A stretch of DNA of 64,000 bases. It comes from Pseudobutyrivibrio ruminis (GTDB lineage Bacteria > Bacillota > Clostridia > Lachnospirales > Lachnospiraceae). Below are positions 25,059 to 34,780 of the stretch, one piece after another (the first letter of the stretch is position 1; each line of letters starts with the position of its first letter). Under the pieces are notes generated by a model, which was given only the letters and a program-made list of their open reading frames with translations, did not search any database and was not told the origin of the DNA. Made by a program: the position numbers and the translations under genes. The DNA lies in contig SVES01000002.1 in the NCBI GenBank assembly GCA_015057305.1, positions 1 through 64,000 on the forward strand. Direction: 5' to 3'.

Positions 25059-27470
25059 ATGGAGAAATACGAACAGGAACATTTAGAATTTGTTGAAAGC
25101 ACTGCATCAGAGTGCACATTATTTTTAAAGAAAAACGACGCTTTTCCTTTGGAAAAGCCTTGCAAAATAGCTGCAATTGGAAATGGCGTCAGACACACAA
25201 TCAAAGGTGGCACAGGCTCTGGGGAAGTTAACAGCAGATTTTGGGTTACTATTGAAGAAGGACTTGAGAAGGCTGGATTTACAATTACAACAAAAAACTG
25301 GTTGGATGAATTTGATAAGGTTTTAGAAGGAAACCATGTTAAATTTATTGAAAAAATCAAAGCAGAGGCAGCTGCGGCAGGAGTTCCTCCAATGATGTAC
25401 GGTATGGGTGCAGTAGAACCAGAGCCAGAACACAGCATTTCAAATGAAGTCGAGGGCGATGTGGCTATTTATGTGCTTGCAAGAAATTCAGGCGAGGGTA
25501 ACGATAGAAAGGTAGAAAAAGGTGATGTACTTTTAACTGATTCAGAGATTAGAGACATTCTTGCTCTAAATGCCAAGTTTGAAAAGTTCTTACTGGTTTT
25601 AAATGTTGGCGGACCTGTCGATTTATCTATGGTATCAGAGGTAGAAAACATTCTTCTTTTATCTCAGCTTGGAGTTGTAACCGGAACCGTACTTGCAGAT
25701 ATTATTTTAGGCAAAACAAATCCATCAGGAAAGCTTACTACTACCTGGGCAAAGGCAAGCGATTACAGCAAAATCGGTGATTTTGGTGATAAGGATGATG
25801 TAAACTACAAGGAAGGTATTTATGTAGGCTACAGATATTTTGATTCTATTTCAGCTAATAAGCCAATGTTTGCATTTGGATATGGAAAGGGCTACAGTAC
25901 CTTTACTATCGAAAACGAATCTATTACAAACAAGGGACAGGAGATTACTGTTAACACAAAGGTTACAAATACCAGCAATTTCCCAGGAAAAGAGGTTGTT
26001 CAGATTTATGTTTCATGTCCAGCTGGCAAGCTTGATAAGGCAAGCAAGGATTTAGCTGCTTTTGTAAAGACAAAAGAATTGTCTCCAAATGAAAGTCAGG
26101 TAGTAACTGCTACTTTTAAGCTTTCTGATTTAGCCTCATATGATGAGGAGGACAGTGCATATATTCTTGATAAGGGAAATTATGTAGTTTTAGTTGGCAA
26201 TAGTAGTGATAATGTTACAGCGGCTGGTTGTATTACCCTAGATGAATTTGTTCAGGTGAAGAAGACAAGAAACTGTCTTGGAAATCCTGGCTTTAAGGAT
26301 TACAAAGCAGATAAAAAGGAAGAGACAGGCGATTATAAAACAGTTATTACACTTACTGCAGCGGATTTTGAAACTGAAACTGTAAAATATGATGTTGATT
26401 ATCCAATAGATGATTTTATTGCAAAGCTTTCTGATGAAGAACTTACATATATTAATACAGGTGCATTTACTCCTGACAATGATGGCTTATCTATTATTGG
26501 AAATGCAGGCTTCGCCGTTGCCGGTGCTGCTGGAGAAACAACTACAAAGGTAGCAGGTGTCAAGAGTATGGTAATGGCTGACGGACCTGCTGGACTTAGA
26601 CTTTCTCAGAAATTCTATAGAGATGAAAATGGAACAGCACATGGTATTGGTGGCGGATTGCCACAAAGCATGTTGGATTTAATGAGCGAAGAAGAAAGAC
26701 AGGCTCTTGCTAAGGCTGTTGCTTCTGCACCAGATAATGAGAATATTGAATATCAGTATGCTACAGCAATTCCTATTGGCACAGCAATTGCTCAGAGCTT
26801 TAACTATGATCTAGCAAGAAGCTATGGAGATATAGTTGGTGATGAAATGGAGAGATTCCATGTACAATTATGGCTTGCACCAGCACTTAACATTCACAGA
26901 AGCATCTTGTGTGGACGTAATTTTGAGTACTATTCAGAGGATCCATTAGTTTCAGGAATGTTTGCGGCAGCAATTACAGAGGGGGTTCAAAAGCATAAGG
27001 GCTGTGGCACTACTATAAAGCATTATGCTGCTAATAACGCCGAGACAAATAGATACAATAACAATTCACACGTTTCAGAGCGTGCTATGCGAGAGATTTA
27101 TTTAAAGGGCTTTGGAATTTGCGTTAGAAATAGTCAGCCAAAGGCTGTTATGACCTCATATAATCTTTTGAATGGCATTCATACATCTGAACATAGAGGT
27201 TTAATTGAGGACATTCTAAGATGTGAATACGGCTTTAAGGGTATTGTAATGACAGACTGGGTTATTGCAATGTTCTCAGCTCCAGATGTTAAGTATAGAG
27301 GCGCTCTTGCTTCAGAGGTAGTAAAAGCTGGTGGAGATTTGTTTATGCCAGGCTGCGAGGCTGACTATGATGGAATTATGGCAGGGTTAAAGGATGGCTC
27401 AATTTCAAGAACACAGATTCAGCAAAATGCTACAAGAGTCTACAGAATGGCTAATGAATTGCAGAATTAG
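25059..27470 (+). CDS. Cytoplasmic GH3 beta-glucosidase with reversed domain order
   Basis: An 803-aa glycoside hydrolase family 3 enzyme without signal peptide, so it acts on imported glucosides. Domain order is permuted: the GH3 C-terminal alpha/beta domain comes first (about 1-270; ILALNAKFEKFLLVLNVGG, FGYGKGYSTF), then a fibronectin-III-like domain (about 285-375), and last the (beta/alpha)8 domain (about 430-803). The catalytic barrel shows KHYAANNAETNRY, SERAMREIYLKGF and the nucleophile D733 in GIVMTDW. A similar inverted order has been reported for beta-glucosidases of rumen clostridia. GGAGAAG precedes the ATG. It is divergent from its likely AraC regulator. Confidence 0.92.
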   Translation: MEKYEQEHLEFVESTASECTLFLKKNDAFPLEKPCKIAAIGNGVRHTIKGGTGSGEVNSRFWVTIEEGLEKAGFTITTKNWLDEFDKVLEGNHVKFIEKIKAEAAAAGVPPMMYGMGAVEPEPEHSISNEVEGDVAIYVLARNSGEGNDRKVEKGDVLLTDSEIRDILALNAKFEKFLLVLNVGGPVDLSMVSEVENILLLSQLGVVTGTVLADIILGKTNPSGKLTTTWAKASDYSKIGDFGDKDDVNYKEGIYVGYRYFDSISANKPMFAFGYGKGYSTFTIENESITNKGQEITVNTKVTNTSNFPGKEVVQIYVSCPAGKLDKASKDLAAFVKTKELSPNESQVVTATFKLSDLASYDEEDSAYILDKGNYVVLVGNSSDNVTAAGCITLDEFVQVKKTRNCLGNPGFKDYKADKKEETGDYKTVITLTAADFETETVKYDVDYPIDDFIAKLSDEELTYINTGAFTPDNDGLSIIGNAGFAVAGAAGETTTKVAGVKSMVMADGPAGLRLSQKFYRDENGTAHGIGGGLPQSMLDLMSEEERQALAKAVASAPDNENIEYQYATAIPIGTAIAQSFNYDLARSYGDIVGDEMERFHVQLWLAPALNIHRSILCGRNFEYYSEDPLVSGMFAAAITEGVQKHKGCGTTIKHYAANNAETNRYNNNSHVSERAMREIYLKGFGICVRNSQPKAVMTSYNLLNGIHTSEHRGLIEDILRCEYGFKGIVMTDWVIAMFSAPDVKYRGALASEVVKAGGDLFMPGCEADYDGIMAGLKDGSISRTQIQQNATRVYRMANELQN

Positions 27471-27480
27471 TTAAAAAAGC

Positions 27481-27508
27481 TTGAAAAATCAAATAATTCT
27501 GATATAAT
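27481..27508 (+). promoter_or_regulatory. Promoter of the rimP-nusA-infB operon
   Basis: TTGAAA (27481-27486) and TATAAT (27503-27508) are separated by 16 bases, about 100 bases before rimP. Transcription would begin near 27515, placing the hairpin at 27536-27562 in the leader. Confidence 0.7.
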
Positions 27509-27535
27509 TAATTTTGTTATTGATGAGAGCGACTT

Positions 27536-27562
27536 AAGAGAGAGCAATATTTGCTCTCTCTT
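27536..27562 (+). terminator. 12-bp hairpin in the rimP leader (attenuator or terminator)
   Basis: AAGAGAGAGCAA (27536-27547) pairs perfectly with TTGCTCTCTCTT (27551-27562) around a 3-base loop, followed by TGTTTATGCTTTTT. It may terminate the GH3 transcript. Because a consensus promoter lies just upstream, it would also sit in the leader of the rimP-nusA operon and could attenuate it. Confidence 0.6.
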
Positions 27563-27605
27563 TGTTTATGCTTTTTAACGTTAAAACTGAATAAGGAGGA
27601 CATTT

Positions 27606-28076
27606 ATGTCAAAACACACCGATTACGAAAAACGTACGGAAGAATTGATTACTCCTATTCTTGATGAGATGGGCTTTGAGCTATATGATGTAGAATACGT
27701 CAAGGAAGGCGCAGATTATTATCTTAGGGCCTACATCGACAAGGAAGGTGGAATCACAATTGATGATTGCGTTGAAGTCAGTCGTCGCATGAACGATTTG
27801 CTTGATGCAGAGCCTCAGATTGGTGGTGACGATGGTTACATATTCGAAGTTAGTTCACCTGGTCTTGGCAGAGTTCTAAAAAAAGATAAGCATTTAGAAA
27901 AAGCCATTGGAGAAGATGTTGATATCAAGACATACAAGCCTGTTAATGGAGCTAAAGAATTTACAGGTACTCTAAAGGCCTTTGATAAGGATACAATTAC
28001 CATTGAATTTGAAGATGGTACAGAAATATTTTCTAGAGCAGATGTTGCTCAGGTTAGATTAACAATAGATTTTTAA
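27606..28076 (+). CDS. rimP: Ribosome maturation factor RimP
   Basis: A 156-aa protein with the RimP N-terminal domain (PILDEMGFELYDVEYVKEG, YLRAYIDKEGGITIDDC) and a C-terminal SH3-like domain (about 90-155; FTGTLKAFDKDTITIEF). RimP aids maturation of the 30S subunit. AAGGAGGA precedes the ATG. It is first in the classic rimP-nusA-infB operon, 15 bases before nusA. Confidence 0.96.
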   Translation: MSKHTDYEKRTEELITPILDEMGFELYDVEYVKEGADYYLRAYIDKEGGITIDDCVEVSRRMNDLLDAEPQIGGDDGYIFEVSSPGLGRVLKKDKHLEKAIGEDVDIKTYKPVNGAKEFTGTLKAFDKDTITIEFEDGTEIFSRADVAQVRLTIDF

Positions 28077-28091
28077 TATTAGGAGGACATA

Positions 28092-29282
28092 ATGGCAGCT
28101 AATACAAATGATTTTTGGGATGCTCTTACAGACCTTGCAAAAGAGAAAAATATCAGCATGGATGTGTTGATTGAAACAATTGAGAATTCACTTCTCATTG
28201 CATGTAAGAACAATTATGGAAAGGCAGACAATGCTACTGTAGAAATTGATAAGGCTACAGGTGAGTATCATGTTTTTCTTGCTAAGACAGTAGTTGATGA
28301 GGTGTTTGATCCAGTTGAGGAGATATCACTTGCTGATGCACAGAATATTGATGGAAAATATCAGATTGGTGATGTAGTTCGTGTGGAAGTTAAATCTAAG
28401 GATTTTGGACGTATAGCAGCTACAGCAGCAAAGAATACAATCACTCAGAAGATTCGTGAGGAAGAACGTAAGGTGCTTTATGAGGAGTATTATGAGCTTC
28501 AGCACAAGGTTGTTACAGGTGTTGTTACACGTTTTTCAGGAAAGAATATTCATGTCAATCTTGGAAAGCTTGAAGGCTTCCTTTCAGAAACTGAGCAGGT
28601 TAGTGGAGAATATTACAAGCCACAGGATCGTATTAAGGTATACATTGTAGAGGTTAAGACCTCTAACAAGGGACCACGTATTCTTGTGTCTCGTACTCAT
28701 CCAGAGCTTGTTAAGAAGCTTTTTGAGGAAGAGGTTTCTGAGGTTCGTGATGGCATTGTTGAGATCAAATCAATCTCTCGTGAGGCAGGTAGCCGTACAA
28801 AGATTGCTGTATGGTCAAAAGATGAGGATGTTGATCCAGTAGGTGCATGCGTAGGTCAAAATGGTTCACGTGTTAATGCAATTGTTAACGAACTTCGTGG
28901 TGAGAAAATTGACATTGTTGAGTGGGATGAGAACCCAGCTTACTTAATCGAAAATGCACTTTCGCCTGCAAAGGTTGTTGCAGTTGTTGCTGATGCAGAT
29001 GAAAAGAGCGCAAAGGTCGTAGTTCCTGATTATCAGCTTTCACTTGCTATTGGTAAGGAAGGTCAGAATGCACGTCTTGCTGCGAGACTTACAGGCTTCA
29101 AAATCGATATCAAGAGTGAGACTCAGGCAAAAGAAGCTGGAGATTTCCTTGATTATGAAGAAGAGTATGATGATGACGAGTACTATGATGACGACGAGTA
29201 CTATGACGAGGATGGCGAATACACAGATGAAGATTCTGCAGAAGAATATCAGGAGTCTGAGGAGTCATCTGAGGAAGAGTAA
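28092..29282 (+). CDS. nusA: Transcription termination/antitermination factor NusA
   Basis: A 396-aa NusA: N-terminal RNA-polymerase-binding domain (1-125), S1 domain (about 135-200; GVVTRFSGKNIHVNLGKLEGFL), and two KH domains (about 200-345) including VGACVGQNGSRVNAI and LAIGKEGQNARLAARLTG. The C-terminal acidic repeats of proteobacterial NusA are absent; instead there is a roughly 47-residue tail dominated by Asp, Glu and Tyr. NusA modulates pausing and termination. Its stop overlaps the ylxR start (TAATG), so the pair is coupled. Confidence 0.97.
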   Translation: MAANTNDFWDALTDLAKEKNISMDVLIETIENSLLIACKNNYGKADNATVEIDKATGEYHVFLAKTVVDEVFDPVEEISLADAQNIDGKYQIGDVVRVEVKSKDFGRIAATAAKNTITQKIREEERKVLYEEYYELQHKVVTGVVTRFSGKNIHVNLGKLEGFLSETEQVSGEYYKPQDRIKVYIVEVKTSNKGPRILVSRTHPELVKKLFEEEVSEVRDGIVEIKSISREAGSRTKIAVWSKDEDVDPVGACVGQNGSRVNAIVNELRGEKIDIVEWDENPAYLIENALSPAKVVAVVADADEKSAKVVVPDYQLSLAIGKEGQNARLAARLTGFKIDIKSETQAKEAGDFLDYEEEYDDDEYYDDDEYYDEDGEYTDEDSAEEYQESEESSEEE

Positions 29283-29548
29283 TGATTACCAAGGAATTAC
29301 CCCTTAGGAAATGTGTTTCCTGCGGACAGATGGTTCCTAAAAATGAGTTACTTAGGGTGGTAAAGACAAGTGATGGAATCAGTGTTGATATTACCCTAAA
29401 GGCTCAGGGACGAGGCGCTTATGTCTGCAAGAAAAAGGAGTGTGTTGATAATGCTATTAAGAAAAAGGCATTCAATCGCTCTCTTAGACAGGCTGTTTCT
29501 GGGGAGGTACTTAATCAATTATACATGGAGTTGGAGAATGGTAGATAA
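29282..29548 (+). CDS. ylxR: YlxR (DUF448) RNA-binding protein
   Basis: An 88-aa protein of the YlxR family. It starts with the PLRKCVSCGQM motif and has the conserved GRGAYVCKKKECVD segment, with Cys pairs, followed by the KKKAFNRSLRQ basic helix. YlxR is a small nucleoid/RNA-binding protein found almost always between nusA and infB. It overlaps nusA by one base and ylxQ by eleven. Confidence 0.93.
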   Translation: MITKELPLRKCVSCGQMVPKNELLRVVKTSDGISVDITLKAQGRGAYVCKKKECVDNAIKKKAFNRSLRQAVSGEVLNQLYMELENGR

Positions 29549-29843
29549 AGCACTTAATATGATTAGCATGGCTATGAAGGCTGGAAAGCTTGTTAGTGGT
29601 GAGTTTGCCTGTGAACAGGCTATCAAAGATGGCAGTGGTATCCTATGCGTAGTTGCTACTGATGCTTCTGCAAACACAAAGAAATCATTCTCAAATTCTT
29701 GCGATTTCTATGATGTTCAGTATATAGAATACGGAACTAAAGAATCTTTAGGTCATGCAATTGGAAAAGAATATCGGGCATCCATTGTAGTGTGCGATGA
29801 AAATCTATCCTTAAGCATTGTAAATAAGATAGGTCAGGCTTGA
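29538..29843 (+). CDS. ylxQ: YlxQ, L7Ae/L30e-family RNA-binding protein
   Basis: A 101-aa L7Ae-like protein: the helix LNMISMAMKAGKLVSGEFAC matches the KAGKxxxG signature of the family, and later ILCVVATDAS and GHAIGKEYRASIVV complete the fold. These proteins bind kink-turn RNAs. The start is the ATG at 29538 inside the end of ylxR, with TTGGAG just upstream. A longer upstream reading frame exists but runs through ylxR in another frame and is not supported. Confidence 0.9.
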   Translation: MVDKALNMISMAMKAGKLVSGEFACEQAIKDGSGILCVVATDASANTKKSFSNSCDFYDVQYIEYGTKESLGHAIGKEYRASIVVCDENLSLSIVNKIGQA

Positions 29844-29858
29844 TAAGGAGGATATTAG

Positions 29859-32516
29859 ATGGCAAAAATTAAAGTACATGAATTAGCTAAAGAGCTAGGA
29901 AAAGAAAGTAAAGATATTATTGCTTTTTTAGGCTCTAATGGTATAGAAGTTAAGGCAATGAGCGGTTTAGAGGAAGATATGGTACAGAAGGTTCGAAAGA
30001 ATTTTTCTAGCTCAGAAGTAAAAGAGGCTGCTCCTGCAAAGAAAGAGGCTAAGGCGGAAGCAAAGGCAGATGATGGTGCTAAGGTCAAGAAGTCTCGTCC
30101 AACAGAAAAAGAAGGTGCTGCAAAAAAGAATATTTATGTAGTACGTAGAGATGGAAACGACAAAAAGAGACGTAATAATTCTGATTCATCTCGCAATGAT
30201 AGAGGCGACAGAAGAGAAAATCGTGAGAAGAGACCTCAGAATAACGAGGCAACAAGAGGACCAATTCGTCCACGTTCTTTTTCTGACGGACTTCGTCCTT
30301 CTCAGAGAGCTTCTGTTCAATCTACTGATACTGAGTTTGTTTCAAAGAAAAAGCCAGTAGAGGAAGAAGCACCTAAGCAGGAGAGACGCCAAGAAAGACC
30401 AGAGCGTAGCGAACGTCCAAATAGAGCTGAGCGAAATGAACGTCCAAATAATCGTCAGGACAAGCCAGCTCGTGGTGACAAAAACGATAGAAAAGACAAT
30501 CGTGATAAATTTGATAACAACAGTAGAGGTGACAGAAACCAGCGTGGTAACAATCGCCCATCACAGGCTGCTGCACCAGCTGCTGATGTAGTTCCAGCAA
30601 ACTCTAATAAGGGTGGTCGCCGTGACGACAAGAAAAAGAAGAATAATAGAGATAACAACAATTTAGGTGGCAAGAAGCAAGAGAACTTCATCAACCTAGA
30701 AAAGAACGGTGGTAAGAAGAAAAAGAACAATACTCCTAAGGCACCTGAGCGTGATATGAATGAAGTTCTTACAATTACAATTGCTGATAGAATTACCATC
30801 AAAGATCTTGCAGACAAGATGAAGGTTCAGCCTTCTGCTGTTGTAAAGACATTGTTTATGAAGGGCAAAATGGTTACAGTTAACCAGGAAGTTGACTTTG
30901 AGGAGGCTTCAGAAATCGCTCTTGAATTCAATTGCATCTGCGAGGAAGAAGAAAAGGTAGATGTTATTGCAGAACTTCTTAAGGAAGAAGAGGAGGATAC
31001 ATCAAACTTCCCATCACGTCCACCTGTTGTCTGTGTAATGGGTCACGTTGACCACGGTAAAACATCACTTCTTGATGCAATCCGTGATACGAAGGTTACA
31101 GACCGTGAGGCTGGTGGTATAACACAGCACATTGGTGCTTATACAGTATCAATTAATGGACAGGATATCACATTCCTTGATACACCAGGTCATGAGGCAT
31201 TTACAGCTATGCGTATGCGTGGTGCTAATTCAACAGATATCGCTATCCTGGTAGTTGCTGCTGATGATGGTGTAATGCCACAAACAGTTGAGGCTATTAA
31301 CCATGCTAAGGCTGCTGGCATTGAAATCATTGTTGCAATCAACAAGATTGATAAGCCAAACGCTAACATCGACAGAGTTAAGCAGGAGCTTTCTGAGTAC
31401 CAGCTTATCCCAGAGGATTGGGGTGGAAGCACAGTATTCTGTCCAGTTTCAGCTCACACTAAGGAAGGTATTGATAACCTTCTTGAAATGATTCTTCTTA
31501 CAGCTGAGGTACTTGAGCTTAAGGCTAACCCTAAGCGTAAGGCCCGTGGTCTTGTTATTGAGGCTCAGCTTGATAAGGGACGTGGTGCTGTTGCAACAGT
31601 ACTTGTTCAGAAGGGTACACTTCATGTTGGTGATCCTGTTGCCTGCGGAAGCTGTCATGGTAAGGTACGTGCTATGATTGATGATACAGGAGCACGTGTA
31701 AAGACTGCTGGTCCATCTGTACCAGTTGAGATTCTTGGTCTTTCTGAGGTTCCAAATGCTGGCGAAGTATTTATGGCATTTGATTCAGAGAAGGAAGCTC
31801 ATGCATTTGCAGATACATTCGTTGCAGAGCACAAGAATCGTCTTGTTGAACAGACTAAATCTAAGATGTCTCTTGATGCACTCTTTAGCGAGATTGAGTC
31901 AGGAAATCTTAAGGAACTTGATATTATTGTTAAGGCCGACGTTCAGGGTTCTGTTGAGGCTGTTAAGCAGTCACTTGAGAAGCTTTCTAATGAGGAAGTT
32001 GTTGTTAAGACAATTCACGGCGGTGTTGGTACAATCAACGAATCCGATGTAGTTCTTGCATCTGCATCTAACGCTATTATCATTGGATTTAATGTACGTA
32101 TCGATCCTCAGGCTAAGGCTACTGCAGATAGGGAAGGTGTAGACCTTCGTCTCTACAAGGTTATCTATGATGCTATCAATGATGTAGAGGCTGCTATGAA
32201 GGGTATGCTTGATCCTGTATATGAGGAAAAAATTATTGGTCACGCAGAGGTTCGTCAGATATTCAAGGCTTCTGGTGTTGGTAACATCGCTGGTTCTTAT
32301 GTTACAGACGGTTTCTTCGAAAGAGATTGTATGGTCCGCGTAAATCGTGGTGGCGAGCAAATCTTCGAAGGCAAGCTTGCATCTCTTAAGAGATTCAAGG
32401 ATGATGTTAAGGAAGTTAAGTCTAACTTTGAATGTGGTCTTGTTATTGAAGACTTTAATGATGTTCAGGAAATGGATATTATTGAGGCTTACAAGATGGT
32501 TGAGGTACCAAGATAA
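29859..32516 (+). CDS. infB: Translation initiation factor IF-2
   Basis: An 885-aa IF-2. An N-terminal IF2-N subdomain (1-55) precedes a low-complexity region rich in Arg, Asn, Asp and Lys (about 60-290) and a second IF2-N unit (about 300-355). The GTPase domain (about 387-560) has [23 protein letters not shown] and NKIDKPNA, followed by domains II-IV. It brings initiator tRNA to the 30S subunit. AAGGAGGA precedes the ATG. Its stop overlaps the rbfA start by one base. Confidence 0.97.
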   Translation: MAKIKVHELAKELGKESKDIIAFLGSNGIEVKAMSGLEEDMVQKVRKNFSSSEVKEAAPAKKEAKAEAKADDGAKVKKSRPTEKEGAAKKNIYVVRRDGNDKKRRNNSDSSRNDRGDRRENREKRPQNNEATRGPIRPRSFSDGLRPSQRASVQSTDTEFVSKKKPVEEEAPKQERRQERPERSERPNRAERNERPNNRQDKPARGDKNDRKDNRDKFDNNSRGDRNQRGNNRPSQAAAPAADVVPANSNKGGRRDDKKKKNNRDNNNLGGKKQENFINLEKNGGKKKKNNTPKAPERDMNEVLTITIADRITIKDLADKMKVQPSAVVKTLFMKGKMVTVNQEVDFEEASEIALEFNCICEEEEKVDVIAELLKEEEEDTSNFPSRPPVVCVMGHVDHGKTSLLDAIRDTKVTDREAGGITQHIGAYTVSINGQDITFLDTPGHEAFTAMRMRGANSTDIAILVVAADDGVMPQTVEAINHAKAAGIEIIVAINKIDKPNANIDRVKQELSEYQLIPEDWGGSTVFCPVSAHTKEGIDNLLEMILLTAEVLELKANPKRKARGLVIEAQLDKGRGAVATVLVQKGTLHVGDPVACGSCHGKVRAMIDDTGARVKTAGPSVPVEILGLSEVPNAGEVFMAFDSEKEAHAFADTFVAEHKNRLVEQTKSKMSLDALFSEIESGNLKELDIIVKADVQGSVEAVKQSLEKLSNEEVVVKTIHGGVGTINESDVVLASASNAIIIGFNVRIDPQAKATADREGVDLRLYKVIYDAINDVEAAMKGMLDPVYEEKIIGHAEVRQIFKASGVGNIAGSYVTDGFFERDCMVRVNRGGEQIFEGKLASLKRFKDDVKEVKSNFECGLVIEDFNDVQEMDIIEAYKMVEVPR

Positions 32517-32893
32517 TGAGAAAGAATTCAGTGAAAAACACACGTATTAACGAAGAAGTTATGCGTGAGCTTGCTAACATTATACGTCTTGAGGTCAAGG
32601 ATCCACGCATCTCTCCAGTTACATCTGTTGTATCTGTAGAGGTGGCTCCAGACCTTAAGACATGCAAGGCATATATTTCAGTATTAGGTGATGATGAGGC
32701 TGCTAAAAAGACTATTGAAGGTCTTAAAAGCTCAGCAGGATTTATCCGCCGTGAGCTTGCCCACAGAGTTAATCTTAGAAACACACCTGAGATTACATTT
32801 GTTTCAGACCAATCAATCGCTTATGCTGCTAAAATGAGCAAATTAATCGACGAGGTCAACGCACCTTTGCATGAAAGAGAAGAAAATGATTAA
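32516..32893 (+). CDS. rbfA: Ribosome-binding factor A
   Basis: A 125-aa RbfA: VMRELANIIRLEVKDPRI, then the central VVSVEVAPDLKTCKAYISVLG strands (key motif APDLKTCKAY) and the RRELAHRVNLRNTPEITF end typical of the KH-like fold. It binds immature 30S subunits during 16S processing. Translation is coupled to infB by TAATG, and the next gene starts within its last codons. Confidence 0.95.
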   Translation: MRKNSVKNTRINEEVMRELANIIRLEVKDPRISPVTSVVSVEVAPDLKTCKAYISVLGDDEAAKKTIEGLKSSAGFIRRELAHRVNLRNTPEITFVSDQSIAYAAKMSKLIDEVNAPLHEREEND

Positions 32894-33863
32894 TAACTTC
32901 AATGAATTAATAGCATCTGCCCAATCAATTGCCATCAGCGGCCATATTCGCCCTGATGGTGATTGCGTAGGCTCATGCCTTGCTGTATACAATTATATAG
33001 CTACCTATTATCCTGCTTGTGACGTTCATGTATATCTTGATCCAATTCCTAATATATTCAAGTTTTTGAAGAACGCGGACAAGATAGAAGATATACATAC
33101 ACTTGCTGAGGATAAGGTTTTTGATTTATACATTGCACTAGATTGTAGTGAGGGTGGTAGATTAGGAGATGCTTTCAATTATTTCCAAAAGGCTAAGCAT
33201 ACTATTTGTATAGATCATCATTTTACCAATGGTGGTTTTGCTGAGCATAGCTATATTATTCCAGATGATAGTTCTACCTGTGAGCTTGTATTTAATCAGT
33301 TTGGCAGAGATAAAATTACTAAAGATATTGCAGAGTGCTTATATTTAGGTATAGTTCATGATACTGGTGTGTTTCAGTATTCATGTACCACAGAAGCTAC
33401 TATGGTAGCAGCTGGGTTTTTAATGTCAAAGGGTATTGATTATCCAAAGATTTGTACTGACACATATTTTGCTAAGACCATGATTCAAAATCGCATGTTA
33501 GGCAAAGCGTTACTTTCATGTAAGACTTTTCTTGATGGTAAAGTAATTGCGGCAGTTATTACAAAGGAAGACATGGCCGAGTATGGTGCCGAGAGTAAGC
33601 ATTTAGAGGGCATAGTTCAGCAGCTTCGTGACACTACTGGTGTTGAAGTGGCAGTATTCCTTTATGAGCTTGAAGATGGAGATTTCAAGGGAAGTACTAG
33701 AGCCTCAGGAGATGTTGATTTGACTGTTATTACTGGTGCTTATGGTGGTGGCGGTCACAAGAAGGCTGCTGGATTTTCTGTAAACACTAATGAACCATGG
33801 AAGGTCATTGATAATATTGTTTCTATGGTTGAAGAACAACTTAAAGAATTAGGATTATATTAA
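32886..33863 (+). CDS. nrnA: DHH/DHHA1 phosphoesterase, NrnA-like
   Basis: A 325-aa member of the DHH family. Metal-binding motifs are HIRPDGDCVGS, YIALDCSEGG and CIDHHFTNGG; the C-terminal DHHA1 motif is GAYGGGGHKKAAGF. NrnA degrades short oligoribonucleotides and dephosphorylates pAp. The start is placed at ATG 32886, overlapping the rbfA end by eight bases, with GAGAAG close upstream. The in-frame ATG at 32871 is an alternative adding five residues. It directly abuts truB. Confidence 0.93.
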   Translation: MINNFNELIASAQSIAISGHIRPDGDCVGSCLAVYNYIATYYPACDVHVYLDPIPNIFKFLKNADKIEDIHTLAEDKVFDLYIALDCSEGGRLGDAFNYFQKAKHTICIDHHFTNGGFAEHSYIIPDDSSTCELVFNQFGRDKITKDIAECLYLGIVHDTGVFQYSCTTEATMVAAGFLMSKGIDYPKICTDTYFAKTMIQNRMLGKALLSCKTFLDGKVIAAVITKEDMAEYGAESKHLEGIVQQLRDTTGVEVAVFLYELEDGDFKGSTRASGDVDLTVITGAYGGGGHKKAAGFSVNTNEPWKVIDNIVSMVEEQLKELGLY

Positions 33864-34769
33864 ATGGATAGTGGCATAATCAATGTCTATAAAGAAGCCG
33901 GGTATACTTCATTTGATGTGGTTGCCAGGCTTCGTGGCATTTTAAAGGTAAAAAAAATTGGACACACAGGAACATTGGATCCTGATGCAACAGGAGTACT
34001 TCCAGTCTGTGTTGGTAAGGCTACAAAGGTATGCGATATGCTCACAGACAAGGACAAGGTTTATGAGTGTGTAATGAAGCTAGGTGTGGAGACGGATACC
34101 TACGATATGAGTGGTCGTATCTTAGAACGTAAGTCGGTTACAGCTACAGAGGATGAAATCGTAAATGCGATTAATTCCTTTGTTGGAAATATAATGCAGG
34201 TCCCACCTATGTATTCTGCCCTAAAGGTTAATGGTAAAAAGCTCTATGAGCTTGCCAGAGAGGGCAAGGAGGTTGAGCGCAAGGCAAGGCCTGTAAGTAT
34301 TTTTAGTATTGATATATTGGAAATTAATATCCCAGAGGTAAGTATCAGGATACATTGCAGCAAGGGTACATATATCAGATCTCTTTGCCATGATGTTGGT
34401 GCTAAACTTGGTTGCGGCTGCGCCATGAAATCCCTTGTTCGAACTAGGGTTAGCATGTTTGATATTTCTGATGCAAGAACATTGGATGAAATAGAACGTA
34501 TTGCAAAAAATGGCAATATAAAAGGCATTCTGCTTCCACTTGATCAGGTATTTGAGGGTATGCGGACTGTGTTTGTTGTGCCTACTGAGGAGGCCATAAA
34601 GCTTGCTGTTAATGGTGGTAAAATATCTGAAGGTCTAGTTTTCGCCGAGTCTATAAGCGAATTTAATGAAGGTGAAAAATATCGGATATATTTACCTGAT
34701 AACAGATTTTTGGGAGTGTATAGCTATCAGGAATCACAATTTGTATTGGAAAAGTTTTTTCTTGAATAA
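33864..34769 (+). CDS. truB: tRNA pseudouridine-55 synthase TruB
   Basis: A 301-aa pseudouridine synthase. The catalytic Asp is in KIGHTGTLDPDATGVLPVC near residue 40. The MQVPPMYSALKVNGKKLYELAREG and GTYIRSLCHDVG motifs are typical of TruB. It makes pseudouridine 55 in the T-loop of tRNAs. It starts on the base after the nrnA stop codon, with its ribosome site inside nrnA. Confidence 0.96.
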   Translation: MDSGIINVYKEAGYTSFDVVARLRGILKVKKIGHTGTLDPDATGVLPVCVGKATKVCDMLTDKDKVYECVMKLGVETDTYDMSGRILERKSVTATEDEIVNAINSFVGNIMQVPPMYSALKVNGKKLYELAREGKEVERKARPVSIFSIDILEINIPEVSIRIHCSKGTYIRSLCHDVGAKLGCGCAMKSLVRTRVSMFDISDARTLDEIERIAKNGNIKGILLPLDQVFEGMRTVFVVPTEEAIKLAVNGGKISEGLVFAESISEFNEGEKYRIYLPDNRFLGVYSYQESQFVLEKFFLE

Positions 34770-34780
34770 ATGAAAGAATA

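Noticed and set aside
29421-29537. N-terminal extension of ylxQ
   Set aside because: It overlaps ylxR in another frame, lacks a ribosome site, and adds residues absent from L7Ae-type proteins.
31971-32543. A 190-codon minus-strand frame opposite infB and rbfA
   Set aside because: It lies wholly inside well-supported genes and has no family features.
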